DNA of 64,000 bases from an uncultured Muribaculaceae bacterium. Lineage in GTDB: Bacteria > Bacteroidota > Bacteroidia > Bacteroidales > Muribaculaceae. Below are positions 26,144-36,338 of the stretch, in pieces (position 1 is the stretch's first letter; each line of letters opens with the position of its first letter). The translations under genes were made by a program, and so were the position numbers. The DNA lies in NCBI GenBank assembly GCA_947174275.1, contig CAMWIJ010000007.1, positions 1 through 64,000 on the forward strand. The letters are read 5' to 3'. Below the pieces are notes generated by a model that was not told the DNA's origin, made no database searches, and saw only the letters and a program-made list of their open reading frames with translations.

Positions 26144-27745
26144 TCAGAGCTGGGGACCAGCAGCAACGAGTGCTTTACCGGCTTCGTTGTTCTCGAATTT
26201 CTTGAAGTTAGCGATAAACATTTCAGCAAGTTTGGTTGCTTTGGTGTTCCACTCTTCGGCGTTAGCGTAGGTGTCGCGGGGATCGAGGATTTTGGGATCA
26301 ACACCGGGAAGTTCGGTAGGAACGGTGAAGTCGAAGATAGGAATTTGTTTTGTGGGAGCTTTGAGGATAGCACCGTCAAGGATCGCGTCGATGATGCCGC
26401 GGGTATCTTTGATAGAGATACGTTTGCCGGTACCGTTCCAGCCGGTGTTGACGAGGTAAGCCTTAGCACCGCTCTTTTCCATTTTCTTAACGAGTTCTTC
26501 AGCATATTTTGTGGGGTGAAGCGAAAGGAACGCAGCACCGAAGCAAGCTGAGAAGGTGGGAGTGGGCTCAGTGATGCCGCGCTCTGTACCTGCGAGTTTC
26601 GAAGTAAATCCTGAGAGGAAGTAGTATTTTGTCTGCTCGGGAGTCAGGATAGAAACGGGAGGAAGCACGCCGAATGCGTCAGCTGAAAGGAAGATAACGT
26701 TCTTAGCAGCGGGACCGTGGCTTCCGGGGGCGATTTTCTCGATGTGGTTGATAGGATAAGAAACGCGGGTGTTTTCAGTCACGCTCTTGTCGGCGAAGTC
26801 GATTTTGCCGTCTTTGTCAACAGTAACGTTTTCGAGAAGAGCATCGCGGCGTATAGCTTTGTAGATGTCGGGCTCAGAGTCTTTGTCGAGGTTGATAACC
26901 TTAGCGTAGCAACCGCCTTCGAAGTTGAACACACCGTTGTCGTCCCAGCCGTGTTCGTCGTCACCGATGAGGAGACGTTTGGGGTCGGTAGAAAGGGTGG
27001 TTTTACCTGTGCCTGAAAGACCGAAGAAGATAGCGGTGTTTTCGCCGTTCATATCGGTGTTGGCAGAGCAATGCATTGAAGCCATGCCTTTGAGGGGGAG
27101 GTAGTAGTTCATGATAGAGAACATACCTTTCTTCATTTCGCCGCCATACCAGGTGTTGATGATGATCTGCATCTTTTCGGTGAGGTTGAATGCAACGCAA
27201 GTCTCAGAGTTGATGCCGAGTTCTTTCCAGTTTTCAACCTTAGCCTTAGAAGCGTTGAGCACTACGAAGTCGGGTTCGAAGTTTTCAAGTTCTTCTTTGG
27301 TGGGACGGATGAACATGTTGGTAACAAAGTGAGCCTGCCAAGCAACTTCAACGATGAAGCGAACAGCGAGACGGGTGTCGGGGTTTGTGCCGCAGAAAGC
27401 GTCAACAACATAGAGTTTTTTGTTAGAAAGCTCTTTGTCGGCGATTTCCTTGAGTGCTTTCCAAGCCTCGGGAGTGATGGGCTTGTTGTCGTTTTTATAT
27501 TCGTCAGAAGTCCACCAGATAGTATCTTTAGAAACGCTGTCTTCAACAAAGAATTTGTCTTTGGGTGAACGGCCGGTGTAGATACCTGTCATTACGTTAA
27601 CAGCGCCGAGTTCGGTGTCCTGTCCTTTTTCATAACCTTCGAGAGAAGGATTAACTTCGTCAATGAAGAGTTGATCCCAAGAGGGATTGTGGATAATCTC
27701 CGGAGTGCCGGTGATACCATAGCGGGTTAAATCAATCTTGCTCAT
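26144..27745 (-). CDS. pckA: Phosphoenolpyruvate carboxykinase (ATP)
   Basis: A 533-residue cytoplasmic enzyme interconverting oxaloacetate plus ATP with PEP, CO2 and ADP. In succinate-forming Bacteroidales it is known to run mainly in the carboxylating direction, feeding the fumarate branch. The P-loop GLSGTGKT is at residues 242-249, the metal site GDDEHGWDD at 261-269, [18 protein letters not shown] follows, and the C-terminal [10 protein letters not shown] is seen. The length is normal. Codons are strongly biased (AAG/AAC/GAC/ACC-type endings), consistent with very high expression. Single gene with its own promoter and strong terminator. Confidence 0.97.
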   Translation of the reverse strand: MSKIDLTRYGITGTPEIIHNPSWDQLFIDEVNPSLEGYEKGQDTELGAVNVMTGIYTGRSPKDKFFVEDSVSKDTIWWTSDEYKNDNKPITPEAWKALKEIADKELSNKKLYVVDAFCGTNPDTRLAVRFIVEVAWQAHFVTNMFIRPTKEELENFEPDFVVLNASKAKVENWKELGINSETCVAFNLTEKMQIIINTWYGGEMKKGMFSIMNYYLPLKGMASMHCSANTDMNGENTAIFFGLSGTGKTTLSTDPKRLLIGDDEHGWDDNGVFNFEGGCYAKVINLDKDSEPDIYKAIRRDALLENVTVDKDGKIDFADKSVTENTRVSYPINHIEKIAPGSHGPAAKNVIFLSADAFGVLPPVSILTPEQTKYYFLSGFTSKLAGTERGITEPTPTFSACFGAAFLSLHPTKYAEELVKKMEKSGAKAYLVNTGWNGTGKRISIKDTRGIIDAILDGAILKAPTKQIPIFDFTVPTELPGVDPKILDPRDTYANAEEWNTKATKLAEMFIANFKKFENNEAGKALVAAGPQL

Positions 27746-27882
27746 TTTTTTTGATTTAATAAAAATATAGTGTTATTTGTAAAATTCTGAAAAGTCCTAT
27801 TCTGTCGGGAGGTCATTGATTATTGCAGACCTGCCAATTAAGCGGAAACACACTAAAAACGTTCTAATGGCTTAATTTGATT

Positions 27883-27891
27883 GCAAATATA
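27883..27891 (-). promoter_or_regulatory. Promoter -7 element for pckA
   Basis: Minus-strand TATATTTGC, exact TAnnTTTGC match, giving a leader of about 130 nt. The leader reads through ATTAAGCC and GGTCTGC blocks with no known riboswitch. A -33 box is not evident. The rest of 27892-28045 is AT-rich and empty. Confidence 0.5.
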
Positions 27892-28048
27892 TATAGAATT
27901 TTTGAGATATTTATTGAAAATTAAAGAAATTTTTCCGTATTAATAAATTTTAAGCTACTGACATGTCAAAAATAACATCATATTGGAAAATGCGGCGAAT
28001 AATTATTAATTTTGAATTATAATTGGAAAAAGTGATACACATTTATGA

Positions 28049-28246
28049 GTAGATATTTTTATATTGACAGCGTTGTCATACAATCCGTTTATTGTGTTGT
28101 CGTTTCCTTATTTTGCAGCTGTGGTGTGGGGATATATGAAGCGTGTGAGGTGGAGTGGTGTGATGCGTCGTTATGCGCATCACAGGATTGCCATGACGGG
28201 TTATGTGGTTATATTCTGCGTGTGGTGGGTTGTGAGAAACTTGTAG
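28049..28246 (+). pseudogene. Truncated DUF2752-like membrane protein
   Basis: The frame reads LSYNPFIVLSFPYFAAVVWG, a basic loop (RVRWSGVMRRYAHHR) and VVIFCVWWVVRNL before the stop. This matches the C-terminal half of DUF2752 proteins, which normally begin with a CPxCGxxR-type segment. That N-terminal half is absent: an in-frame stop lies at 28046 and only a TTG could start translation. A decayed remnant is the simplest reading; a functional 60-residue membrane peptide is possible. Confidence 0.5.
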
Positions 28247-28296
28247 CCGGGAACGGACACAGAGAAGGGATAAAAAGTAAAAAATAGCTCAGTCAG

Positions 28297-28328
28297 TTGA
28301 CATTATCGGTGATAATTGCTATCTTTGC
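28297..28328 (+). promoter_or_regulatory. Promoter for the lysS operon
   Basis: TTG (28297-28299), a 20-bp spacer and TATCTTTGC (28320-28328): both halves of the Bacteroidetes promoter at the right spacing, about 110 bp before lysS. Confidence 0.7.
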
Positions 28329-28445
28329 AGTTACTTGAATAGGTGCGTCGTCGTCGGTGCCGAAAGATTGCGACAATTGTCGCAAGATGAGGCAGGTTGC
28401 TACGATGTGACAGTTTATTTTTTGAAATAATAAAGAATTACAGAT

Positions 28446-29999
28446 ATGAATCCGCAAGAACTTAGCGAACAAGAAATAGTGCGCCGCGGCTCGATGGAAG
28501 AGATGCGCCGGCTTGGTATCGAACCTTATCCTGCAGCAGAGTATGTGGTGACGGGTCATGCCGATGAGATAATGTCGACATTTGAGGATGACGCGCCACA
28601 GCGCGAGGTTACAGTTGCTGGTCGTGTGATGAGCCGCCGTATCATGGGCAAGGCTTCGTTTATGGAGCTTCAGGATGCCACAGGCCGTGTGCAGGTTTAT
28701 GTCAACCGTGACGAGATATGCCCGGGAGAGGACAAGACTCTGTATAATTCGGTATTCAAGAAACTTCTTGATATCGGTGACTTTGTAGGTGTGAAGGGTT
28801 ATGTGTTCCGCACACAGACGGGTCAGGTTTCGGTGCATGCGAAGGAGCTTACGGTGCTCAGCAAGTCGTTACGTCCGTTGCCTATCGTAAAGATGAAAGA
28901 CGGCGTGGTTTATGATGCCTTCGATGATCCGGAGATGCGTTATCGCCGCCGTTATGTCGACCTTGTAGTGAATGACGGTGTAAAGGATATATTTGTAAAG
29001 CGCACGAAAGTGTTTAATTCGATGCGTCAGTATTTCAACAACCACGGATATATGGAGGTTGAGACCCCGATACTCCAGTCGATACCTGGCGGTGCGGCAG
29101 CACGTCCGTTTATCACGCATCACAACGCACTCGACATACCTCTGTATCTTCGTATCGCCGACGAGCTTTATCTGAAGCGTCTGATTGTAGGCGGTTTCGA
29201 GGGAGTGTATGAGTTCTCCAAGAATTTCCGCAACGAGGGCATGGACCGCACGCACAATCCGGAGTTCACCTGCATGGAGATATACGTTTCATATAAGGAC
29301 TACAAGTGGATGATGGAGTTTACCGAACGTCTGCTTGAGAAGATATGTCTTGATGTGAACGGCACGACTGAAGTCAAGGTAGGCGATAATGTTATATCGT
29401 TCAAGGCACCGTTCCGTCGTGTGACGATGATTGACGCAATCAAGGATTTCACCGGAATAGATATCACCGGCATGGGTGAAGAGGAGTTGCGTGACGTATG
29501 CCGCCGTCTTGACATCGAGGTTGATGCTTCGATGGGCAAAGGCAAACTTATCGACGAGATATTCGGAGAGAAGTGTGAAGGCAATTACATACAGCCGACT
29601 TTCATAATTGACTATCCTATAGAGATGTCGCCTCTGACAAAACGTCACCGCGACAATCCCGAACTTACGGAGCGTTTCGAACTTATGGTCAACGGCAAGG
29701 AGCTTGCCAACGCTTATTCGGAGCTCAATGACCCCATCGACCAGTATGAGCGCTTTGTCGAGCAGATGCGTCTGAGCGAGAAGGGTGATGACGAGGCCAT
29801 GATTATCGATGCCGACTTTATCCGCGCTCTTGAATATGGCATGCCTCCGACATCAGGCATGGGTATCGGCATGGACCGTCTCGTGATGCTCATGACAGGC
29901 CAGACCACTATCCAGGAGGTGCTTCTTTTCCCGCAGATGCGACCGGAGAAACGCCGTGTGAAGGATAGCGGGGAAGAGACTGAGGAAGCAGAAGCATAG
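28446..29999 (+). CDS. lysS: Lysyl-tRNA synthetase, class II
   Basis: A 517-residue class II synthetase charging tRNA-Lys. The N-terminal OB-fold anticodon domain (about 60-160, [20 protein letters not shown]) is followed by motif 2 ([20 protein letters not shown], about 259-278) and motif 3 ([20 protein letters not shown], about 477-496), with a short acidic tail (EETEEAEA). First gene of a tight operon with gpsA, lolD-like and nigD-like genes. Confidence 0.97.
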   Translation: MNPQELSEQEIVRRGSMEEMRRLGIEPYPAAEYVVTGHADEIMSTFEDDAPQREVTVAGRVMSRRIMGKASFMELQDATGRVQVYVNRDEICPGEDKTLYNSVFKKLLDIGDFVGVKGYVFRTQTGQVSVHAKELTVLSKSLRPLPIVKMKDGVVYDAFDDPEMRYRRRYVDLVVNDGVKDIFVKRTKVFNSMRQYFNNHGYMEVETPILQSIPGGAAARPFITHHNALDIPLYLRIADELYLKRLIVGGFEGVYEFSKNFRNEGMDRTHNPEFTCMEIYVSYKDYKWMMEFTERLLEKICLDVNGTTEVKVGDNVISFKAPFRRVTMIDAIKDFTGIDITGMGEEELRDVCRRLDIEVDASMGKGKLIDEIFGEKCEGNYIQPTFIIDYPIEMSPLTKRHRDNPELTERFELMVNGKELANAYSELNDPIDQYERFVEQMRLSEKGDDEAMIIDADFIRALEYGMPPTSGMGIGMDRLVMLMTGQTTIQEVLLFPQMRPEKRRVKDSGEETEEAEA

Positions 30000-30026
30000 G
30001 ATATTAAGTAAGTCATAACAGTTACC

Positions 30027-31022
30027 ATGGAATTTCCAGGAAACATTGCTGTGATGGGTGGTGGCAGCTGGGCTACCGCTCTGGCAAGTGTCTTGCTTAA
30101 GAATTGCGAGACAATCAACTGGTATATGCGCCGTGACGACCGTATAGAGGAGTTCAAGCGCATACGCCATAATCCCGCATATCTTACAGATATACAGTTT
30201 GAAACCGAACGTATCATATTTTCAAGCGACATCAACGAGGTGGTGGAGCAGAGTGATACGCTGCTTTTCGCTATGCCGTCGCCATATTTCAAAGACCATC
30301 TGTCGAAACTGACGGCAGATATATCAGGAAAGGCTATCGTCACCGCTATAAAAGGTATAGTGCCCGGAGAGAATATGCTGATTACAGACTATATGTCAGA
30401 GCGTTACGGCGTGGCTCCGTCAAGGGCACTGATAGTGTCGGGTCCGTGTCATGCAGAAGAGGTGGCGCTTGACCGACCTTCGTATCTTACAGTCGGAGGT
30501 CATGATATCAATATCGCCTCTCAGTTTGCCTCGGTGCTTGACTCGAAAAACGTGCATGCGATAGTATCGTCGGATGTGACGGGCATAGGCTATGCCGGAG
30601 TCCTCAAAAATGTATATGCGATAGCAGCGGGAATTGTGCACGGAATGAAGAAGGGTGATAACTTCCTTGCCATGCTGGTTTCGAATGCGATAAGAGAGAT
30701 GGAGAGATTTCTTGACGGTGTGGATTCTCGTCCGCGCCAGATATGTGACTCCGTCTATCTCGGCGACCTTCTTGTGACGGCCTATTCGCGGTTCTCGCGC
30801 AACCATAACTTCGGAGCCATGATAGGGCGCGGATATTCGGTCAAAGCGGCCAAAATGGAGATGGAGCAGGTGGCGGAAGGCTATTTCGGTGTGAAGTGCG
30901 TGCATGAAATCAACGAGGAATACCAGATGGCCATGCCTATACTTGAAGGTGTCTACGATATACTTTACCGCAGAGTATCGCCCGAATATGCCATATCGAC
31001 AATGGCGAAATCGTTTATATGA
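30027..31022 (+). CDS. gpsA: NAD(P)-dependent glycerol-3-phosphate dehydrogenase
   Basis: A 331-residue cytoplasmic enzyme reducing dihydroxyacetone phosphate to sn-glycerol-3-phosphate for phospholipid synthesis. The nucleotide-binding loop [10 protein letters not shown] is near residue 9 (the family usually reads GxGxWGTALA), the conserved [10 protein letters not shown] near 138, and the catalytic block [13 protein letters not shown] near 191. It lies 27 bp after lysS, and its stop overlaps the ABC-ATPase start (ATGA). In several Bacteroides genomes lysS-gpsA is, from memory, followed by pgi; here lolD takes that place. Confidence 0.93.
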   Translation: MEFPGNIAVMGGGSWATALASVLLKNCETINWYMRRDDRIEEFKRIRHNPAYLTDIQFETERIIFSSDINEVVEQSDTLLFAMPSPYFKDHLSKLTADISGKAIVTAIKGIVPGENMLITDYMSERYGVAPSRALIVSGPCHAEEVALDRPSYLTVGGHDINIASQFASVLDSKNVHAIVSSDVTGIGYAGVLKNVYAIAAGIVHGMKKGDNFLAMLVSNAIREMERFLDGVDSRPRQICDSVYLGDLLVTAYSRFSRNHNFGAMIGRGYSVKAAKMEMEQVAEGYFGVKCVHEINEEYQMAMPILEGVYDILYRRVSPEYAISTMAKSFI

Positions 31023-31672
31023 TACGTGCTGTAGACATACACAAGAGTTTCGACAACCTTGAGGTGCTCAAGGGTATAGATGTTACAGTCGACGATGGCG
31101 AGATAGTGGCTATAGTCGGACCGAGCGGTGCCGGCAAGACCACTCTGCTGCAGTTGCTCGGCACGCTTGACTCTCCCGACAGGGGAAATGTGTATTACGG
31201 CGACACCGACGTGTATACTCTGCGCGGCAAAGAGTTGGCCGCTTTCCGTGGAAAAAATATCGGTTTTGTATTTCAGTTTCATCAGCTTCTGCCAGAATTC
31301 AATGTGCTTGAAAACGTGGCTATGCCGGCTCTGATAGCCGGCGACCGCCGTGCCGATGCCTTTGAACGTGCCCGCAAACTGATTGACTATATGGGGCTCG
31401 GGCAGAGAAGCAGCCATCGACCCAACCAGCTTTCAGGCGGTGAACGGCAGCGTGCGGCTGTTGCGCGTGCTTTGGTCAACAATCCGTCGGTAGTGCTTGC
31501 CGACGAGCCGTCAGGGAGCCTTGATTCGGTCAACCGACGGGAGCTTCACAGGCTTTTCTTTGATCTCAGGCGCGATATGGGCACGACTTTTGTGATTGTG
31601 ACTCATGACAATACGCTTGCGTCAGAGGCTGACAGGGTGATAACGTTAAAAGATGGTGTGATAGCCGGATAA
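31019..31672 (+). CDS. lolD: LolD-like ABC transporter ATPase
   Basis: A 217-residue ATPase of the MacB/LolD group, which drives lipoprotein release or other envelope export with separate membrane subunits. Walker A is GPSGAGKTT (about 38-46), the Q-loop is [17 protein letters not shown], the signature is [15 protein letters not shown] (about 140-154), Walker B is [13 protein letters not shown], and the H-loop is VTHD. The LLPEF and ENVAMPAL segments are LolD-like. No LolC/LolE permease gene is adjacent, so its partner is encoded elsewhere. It overlaps gpsA by 4 bp and is followed by a lipoprotein gene after 5 bp. Confidence 0.85.
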   Translation: MIRAVDIHKSFDNLEVLKGIDVTVDDGEIVAIVGPSGAGKTTLLQLLGTLDSPDRGNVYYGDTDVYTLRGKELAAFRGKNIGFVFQFHQLLPEFNVLENVAMPALIAGDRRADAFERARKLIDYMGLGQRSSHRPNQLSGGERQRAAVARALVNNPSVVLADEPSGSLDSVNRRELHRLFFDLRRDMGTTFVIVTHDNTLASEADRVITLKDGVIAG

Positions 31673-31677
31673 GAAAT

Positions 31678-32352
31678 ATGAAAGAGGCATTACGCATATT
31701 ATTTCTGATGTCGCTTATAACGGCTGTCATGACGGTTGTCACCGGCTGTTCGGATGGTGACGAGCCTTCGGAAGAAGCGATACTCTATGATATCGTATGT
31801 CTGGAAAAAGACTCCGGTGAGGGGTCGGTGTTCAGTGTGTGCAAGCCCGGCAATGACGAAAATATAATTCTGACAACGCCGCAACGCGTCGATACGCGTA
31901 TAGTGGCCGTAGGGGAACGCCTGTTGCTCATGTATGTGCCCCAAAGCGGTGTCGCATATCAGTCGGGGGCTGTGAGCGTCAGAGGCTACGGAAGGATTGT
32001 AAACGGAGAGCTTGCCGTGACTGAAGGGGAGGAAACAGCAGGCTGGGACCGTGATCCGGTGTATCTGCTGAGCGCATGGAGGGCCGGCAGATATCTCAAT
32101 ATACATGCACGTCTACCATACGACGAAAATCCACGGGCGTTCATGCTGGCAATGCCTGAGACTCAGGCTGACAGCCGATATCCTGACATATATCTTGTGC
32201 ATGCGCTTGAGGCGGATGTGACAACTTTTTCAAGAGCGTATTATGCTTCTTTTGATATATCGCAGATTATTGACGACCCTGATACAGAGGGTTTCACTCT
32301 GCATCTCAACAATTCAAATCTGCGTCTTGACGAAATCAGATTTGAAAAGTAG
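31678..32352 (+). CDS. NigD-like outer-membrane lipoprotein
   Basis: A 224-residue lipoprotein with a type II signal peptide ending VVTGC (lipobox Cys about residue 23). The mature part shows the NigD-like two-domain beta architecture (RVDTRIVAVGERLLLMYVPQ early, then GRYLNIHARLPYDENPRAFM and FTLHLNNSNLRLDEIRFEK). NigD was named from a Bacteroides bacteriocin cluster, but the family is widespread and its function is unsettled. Its position right after a LolD-like ATPase is suggestive but may be chance. Confidence 0.75.
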   Translation: MKEALRILFLMSLITAVMTVVTGCSDGDEPSEEAILYDIVCLEKDSGEGSVFSVCKPGNDENIILTTPQRVDTRIVAVGERLLLMYVPQSGVAYQSGAVSVRGYGRIVNGELAVTEGEETAGWDRDPVYLLSAWRAGRYLNIHARLPYDENPRAFMLAMPETQADSRYPDIYLVHALEADVTTFSRAYYASFDISQIIDDPDTEGFTLHLNNSNLRLDEIRFEK

Positions 32353-32458
32353 GAGTTATTTGACGGCATTCGTAATTGTTGCAGGCGATAAGTAACCGGT
32401 TGCAATTGTTTTGTAAGTTATTTTTCCTGTCTTGAACCTAACACCATAAAATACAGAT

Positions 32459-33934
32459 ATGAACAAACCTAAATTTTATCGTCCCGTAGTTATTGCGGCA
32501 GTGGCTGCAATGGTATTTTCGGGAGTAAACGCGACAGCCGGACCGTTATCTTCATCCGGGGGGTCATCGGAATTTTCGGCAGAGAGCAGAGAGTATGTGT
32601 GCCGCCGACCGGCCGTGTCTGACCGTCTCTTCGTGTCAAAAGCTGTAGAAGATGAAATAGCCCGCGTTAAGTCGCTTCTTACCAATAAAGAGCTGGCGTG
32701 GATGTTTGAGAACTGCTTTCCCAACACGCTTGACACGACAGTGCATTTCCGAATGCTTGACGGGAAGCCCGATACTTTTGTTTATACAGGTGACATTCAC
32801 GCCATGTGGCTTCGTGACAGCGGCGCGCAGGTGTGGCCTTACGTGCGTCTTGCCAACAGCGACGAGCAGTTGCGGCAGATGCTCGAGGGGGTGATACGCC
32901 GTCAGCTGATGTGTATCAATCTTGACCCGTATGCCAATGCTTTCAACGACGGCCCTACAGGCAGTTACTGGGAGTCTGACAATACCGACATGAAGCCGGA
33001 GCTGCATGAACGCAAGTGGGAAATCGACTCTCTGTGCTATGTGATACGTCTGGCATACCAATACTGGAAAGTCACGGGAGATGCCTCCGTATTTGATGAC
33101 GCATGGCTGAAGGCGGTCGACAATATATTGACCACATTTGTCGAGCAGCAGCGCAAGGAGGGAACCGGACCGTATCGTTTTTCGAGAAAGACCGACCGCG
33201 CCACCGACACTCTCAACAACAACGGACTGGGAGCGCCGGTCAATCCCGTAGGGCTCATCGTGTCGAGTTTCCGGCCGAGCGACGACGCCACGACTCTCCA
33301 GTTTCTCATACCTTCAAATCTCTTTGCCGTGACATCTCTGCGTAAGGCCGCAGAGATACTTTCGGAGGTCAACAGCGACAGAGATCGTGCAGCACGGTGC
33401 ACAGCGCTTGCCGACGAGGTGGAGGCTGCCGTGAAGAGTCACGGAGTCGTGGATCATCCGGAATACGGTCGGATATATGCGTTTGAGGTCGACGGCTTCG
33501 GAGGCAGAATGCTTATGGACGACGCCAACGTGCCGAGTCTGCTGGCTCTTCCGTATCTCGGTGATGTGGATGCATCTGATCCGGTCTACCGCAATACACG
33601 CCAATTCGTGTGGAGCGATTCCAACCCCTATTTCTTCAAAGGAACTGCAGGGGAGGGTATAGGCGGCCCGCACATAGGATATAACATGATATGGCCCATG
33701 AGCATAATGATGAGGGCTTTTACAAGCGATGACGATGCTGAAATCAAGCAGTGTGTAGAGATGCTTATGTCGACGCATGCAGGCACAGGTTTCATGCATG
33801 AATCATTTCACAAAGACAATCCTTCGGATTATACGCGCGACTGGTTTGCATGGCAGAATACACTCTTCGGTGAGCTTATACTGAAACTTGTCGATGATGG
33901 CAAAGTGGCGCTGCTCAACAGCATAGATATCTGA
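32459..33934 (+). CDS. GH125 exo-alpha-1,6-mannosidase
   Basis: A 491-residue exported glycoside hydrolase; GH125 enzymes remove terminal alpha-1,6-mannose from N-glycans or yeast mannan with inversion. The signal peptide covers about residues 1-28 (VVIAAVAAMVFSGVNATA). Family blocks: HAMWLRDSGAQVWPYVRLAN (about 115-134), AFNDGPTGSYWESDNTDMKP (about 160-179), HERKWEIDSLCYVIRLAYQY, and the C-terminal HESFHKDNPSDYTRDWFAWQN. No SusC/SusD pair or other CAZymes adjoin, so it is not in an obvious polysaccharide utilisation locus. It is followed by an acyltransferase gene after 2 bp. Confidence 0.9.
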   Translation: MNKPKFYRPVVIAAVAAMVFSGVNATAGPLSSSGGSSEFSAESREYVCRRPAVSDRLFVSKAVEDEIARVKSLLTNKELAWMFENCFPNTLDTTVHFRMLDGKPDTFVYTGDIHAMWLRDSGAQVWPYVRLANSDEQLRQMLEGVIRRQLMCINLDPYANAFNDGPTGSYWESDNTDMKPELHERKWEIDSLCYVIRLAYQYWKVTGDASVFDDAWLKAVDNILTTFVEQQRKEGTGPYRFSRKTDRATDTLNNNGLGAPVNPVGLIVSSFRPSDDATTLQFLIPSNLFAVTSLRKAAEILSEVNSDRDRAARCTALADEVEAAVKSHGVVDHPEYGRIYAFEVDGFGGRMLMDDANVPSLLALPYLGDVDASDPVYRNTRQFVWSDSNPYFFKGTAGEGIGGPHIGYNMIWPMSIMMRAFTSDDDAEIKQCVEMLMSTHAGTGFMHESFHKDNPSDYTRDWFAWQNTLFGELILKLVDDGKVALLNSIDI

Positions 33935-33936
33935 CC

Positions 33937-35064
33937 GTGACAGACTGTAATAGTAATAACGCGCATGGCGACGCAATAAAACGCGGCCGTGCGCGTTTCC
34001 TTAATATGGAGTTCGCCGCACCGAAAAATATTCAGCAACCCAATAATTTCAATGCATTGCGCCTTATTCTGGCGTTATATGTGTTTTTGTGCCATTTTGT
34101 CGACCTGTCGGCGATTGACACCCCGTTGCTGTTTCTTGACGGGCCTGATGCCGTGCGCGGCTTTTTCGTTATTTCCGGTTTTCTTATTTATTCGAGCTAC
34201 TGCCGGTCATCGTCGCTGAAGTCTTATTTCATAAAGCGCGGTCGACGTATTTTTCCGAGCTATTTTTTTATCGTGATATTCTTTTCAGTGGCGCTGTTTT
34301 TTGTGTCGTCGCTGACTCTGTCGGAATATTTCGGTAAAGACTGGCTGAGGTATCTGCTGTCGAATATGGCGTTTTCAAACTTCATGCAACCGACGCTTCC
34401 GGGCGTTTTCGAAGGTAATCATATCGATGTGGTCAACGGTTCGCTGTGGACTATCAAGATAGAGCTGATGTGCTATATAGCGCTGCCGCTGCTGCTGTTT
34501 ATGTGCAGGAAGAGCCGATTAAATCCGTTTCTTTTTTTCGGCGGAGTTATAGTGCTTTCAATTGTGTATTCATTTGCATGCGATATGTTGCTGAGGTCGA
34601 CCGGCGATATCCGTTATGCGGTTTATGCCCGTCAGATAGCAGGACAGCTTGCATATTTTGTGATGGGCATGATGCTTTATGAGTTGCTGCATCTCGTGAT
34701 AATGCACAGGTATAAGCTTCTGGTGGCTGGAGTCGCACTTCTTGCCCTGGCTTATATGTTGCCTGCTGCGGGGAGCGCGATAAAGCCGTTTGCGATATCG
34801 TTTATCGTGCTGCCTGCGGCTTTTATCGGGAGATGGGGCTTCTGGCTGGGTTCTACAGATATATCTTACGATTTCTATCTGCTGCATTTTCCGGTGCTGC
34901 AGCTGTTTGTGCATTTCAAGGTTGCGGAGAGCACCGGAGTGGTGCCGGCTTTGTTTATCGCATTGGCTACAGTCACAGTGCTGTCACTCGCAAGCTGGCA
35001 TCTGGTGGGGAAGCGTTTTCTTGTGCGCCGTCGTCAGGCTGAGGTCGGTAATGCCGTAAGGTAA
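33937..35064 (+). CDS. Acyltransferase 3 family membrane protein
   Basis: A 375-residue protein of the OafA/acyltransferase-3 family, which transfers acetyl or other acyl groups to surface glycans or lipids. It begins the domain with NNFNALRLILALYVFLCHFV (the family R..A...V...H pattern) and continues with RGFFVISGFLIYSS, FIKRGRRIFPSYFFIV and LWTIKIELMCYIALPLLLFM, with about ten membrane segments. The frame opens with GTG at 33937; the ATG at 34006 (MEFAAPKN) is an equally reasonable start. Acceptor unknown; lpxB lies convergently just downstream. Confidence 0.85.
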   Translation: MTDCNSNNAHGDAIKRGRARFLNMEFAAPKNIQQPNNFNALRLILALYVFLCHFVDLSAIDTPLLFLDGPDAVRGFFVISGFLIYSSYCRSSSLKSYFIKRGRRIFPSYFFIVIFFSVALFFVSSLTLSEYFGKDWLRYLLSNMAFSNFMQPTLPGVFEGNHIDVVNGSLWTIKIELMCYIALPLLLFMCRKSRLNPFLFFGGVIVLSIVYSFACDMLLRSTGDIRYAVYARQIAGQLAYFVMGMMLYELLHLVIMHRYKLLVAGVALLALAYMLPAAGSAIKPFAISFIVLPAAFIGRWGFWLGSTDISYDFYLLHFPVLQLFVHFKVAESTGVVPALFIALATVTVLSLASWHLVGKRFLVRRRQAEVGNAVR

Positions 35065-35071
35065 CAGGCGT

Positions 35072-36208
35072 TTATTTCCGTTCGTTTTTAATTTCATCAA
35101 CAATGATTGCAGCGGCATTGGCAGCAGCGTCGGCATCGGTGAGTTTTTCCCTTATTTCCTTGTAGCCTTGCTGTTGCAGATCGTGAGCGGAGCCTCCGGG
35201 AAGCACTTCTGCAAGCCGGGCATCGACAGCGTCGGGGTTGCATAGGTGCACGAGCTGCTCGGCCACCACGGCCTTTCCGGCTATAAGATTGGGTAGCGAA
35301 ACGAACGGTATTTTCAGTATCCGCTTGAATATGTTGTAGGAAATGCGGCTTCCGTTGGCCCGGTAGCACACCACCTGCGGCACTCCGATAAGTGCCGCCT
35401 CAAGAGTGGCTGTTCCGGAGGTGACGAGAGCAGCGTCGGCGTGAGCCATAAGGCTGAAAGTATCGTTTTCGACCACCGGGAAATCGCAGTATTTACGGTA
35501 AATCTCAGTATCGACGGCCGGGGCGCCTGCCACTACCGGCAACATCGATGGGTGACGTCGCGCCACTTCGGACATCACAGGGAGGTTGTTGCGGATCTCA
35601 CCGATGCGGCTGCCGGGCACAAGGGCAAGGATGGGACGTCGGGGTTCAAGCCTGTGCCTGCGACGGAATGCGTCGTCATCGTCAAGCGATGCAAGGCGTT
35701 GGTCGACTTCGCGGACTGTGGGGTTTCCGACATAATCGATGTCATATCCGTGGCGGTCGCGGTAATATTCCTTTTCAAACGGCAATATCGACAGCATTCG
35801 TCTGACATACCGGCGTATTTTCTTCACGCGACCCTCTTTCCATGCCCATACCTTGGGTGATATGTAGTAGAATACCGGAATTTGGTGCTTTACGGCCTCT
35901 TTGGCGAGCTTCAGGTTGAATGACGGGTAGTCGACCAGTATGAGTGCATCGGGGCGCTCAGAGGCCACCGCACGCTTTGCTGTGCGCAGATTGTGGAGTA
36001 CCTTGTCGAGATGTCTTATCACTTCGCAAAACCCCATGAATGCCATGTCGCGGTAATGTATCAGAGGCGAAGAGCCCGAGGCCGCCGCCATAAGGTCGCC
36101 CCCGAGAAATGTAAAGCGCGCGTCAGTGTCAGTGATGCGCAGCTGTCTGATAAGCTCTGCGGCGTGAATGTCGCCGGAAGCTTCGCCTGCCGATATGAAA
36201 TAATGCAT
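35072..36208 (-). CDS. lpxB: Lipid-A-disaccharide synthase
   Basis: A 378-residue GT19 enzyme that joins UDP-2,3-diacylglucosamine and lipid X into the lipid A disaccharide at the inner membrane. It starts MHYFISAGEASGDIHAAELI; an upstream in-frame ATG at 36241 is rejected because the promoter -7 element overlaps it. Family blocks: VDYPSFNLKLAKEAV, YYISPKVWAWKEGRVKKIRR (about 113-132), DYVGNPTVRE, LALVPGSRIGEIRNNLPVM and SGTATLEAALIGVPQVVCYR. It is a single minus-strand gene, 7 bp from the convergent acyltransferase stop. Confidence 0.95.
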   Translation of the reverse strand: MHYFISAGEASGDIHAAELIRQLRITDTDARFTFLGGDLMAAASGSSPLIHYRDMAFMGFCEVIRHLDKVLHNLRTAKRAVASERPDALILVDYPSFNLKLAKEAVKHQIPVFYYISPKVWAWKEGRVKKIRRYVRRMLSILPFEKEYYRDRHGYDIDYVGNPTVREVDQRLASLDDDDAFRRRHRLEPRRPILALVPGSRIGEIRNNLPVMSEVARRHPSMLPVVAGAPAVDTEIYRKYCDFPVVENDTFSLMAHADAALVTSGTATLEAALIGVPQVVCYRANGSRISYNIFKRILKIPFVSLPNLIAGKAVVAEQLVHLCNPDAVDARLAEVLPGGSAHDLQQQGYKEIREKLTDADAAANAAAIIVDEIKNERK

Positions 36209-36237
36209 CTGAGAGTCTGTTTTTTCAAAAAATATAT

Positions 36238-36246
36238 GCAAATATA
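36238..36246 (-). promoter_or_regulatory. Promoter -7 element for lpxB
   Basis: Minus-strand TATATTTGC, exact consensus, about 30 bp upstream of the chosen lpxB start. It decides between the two candidate lpxB start codons. No clear -33 box. Confidence 0.55.
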
Positions 36247-36338
36247 CATATAATGTTGAAATTTTTCCTTAACTTCGTTGGCAATGACAATATTATTTGT
36301 CCTTGCCATGGAATTATTAACTCCCATTACTATATTCT

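Noticed and set aside
28045-28287. 80-codon frame overlapping the DUF2752 remnant
   Set aside because: Cys-rich and without family resemblance, while the other frame reads as a clear membrane protein fragment.
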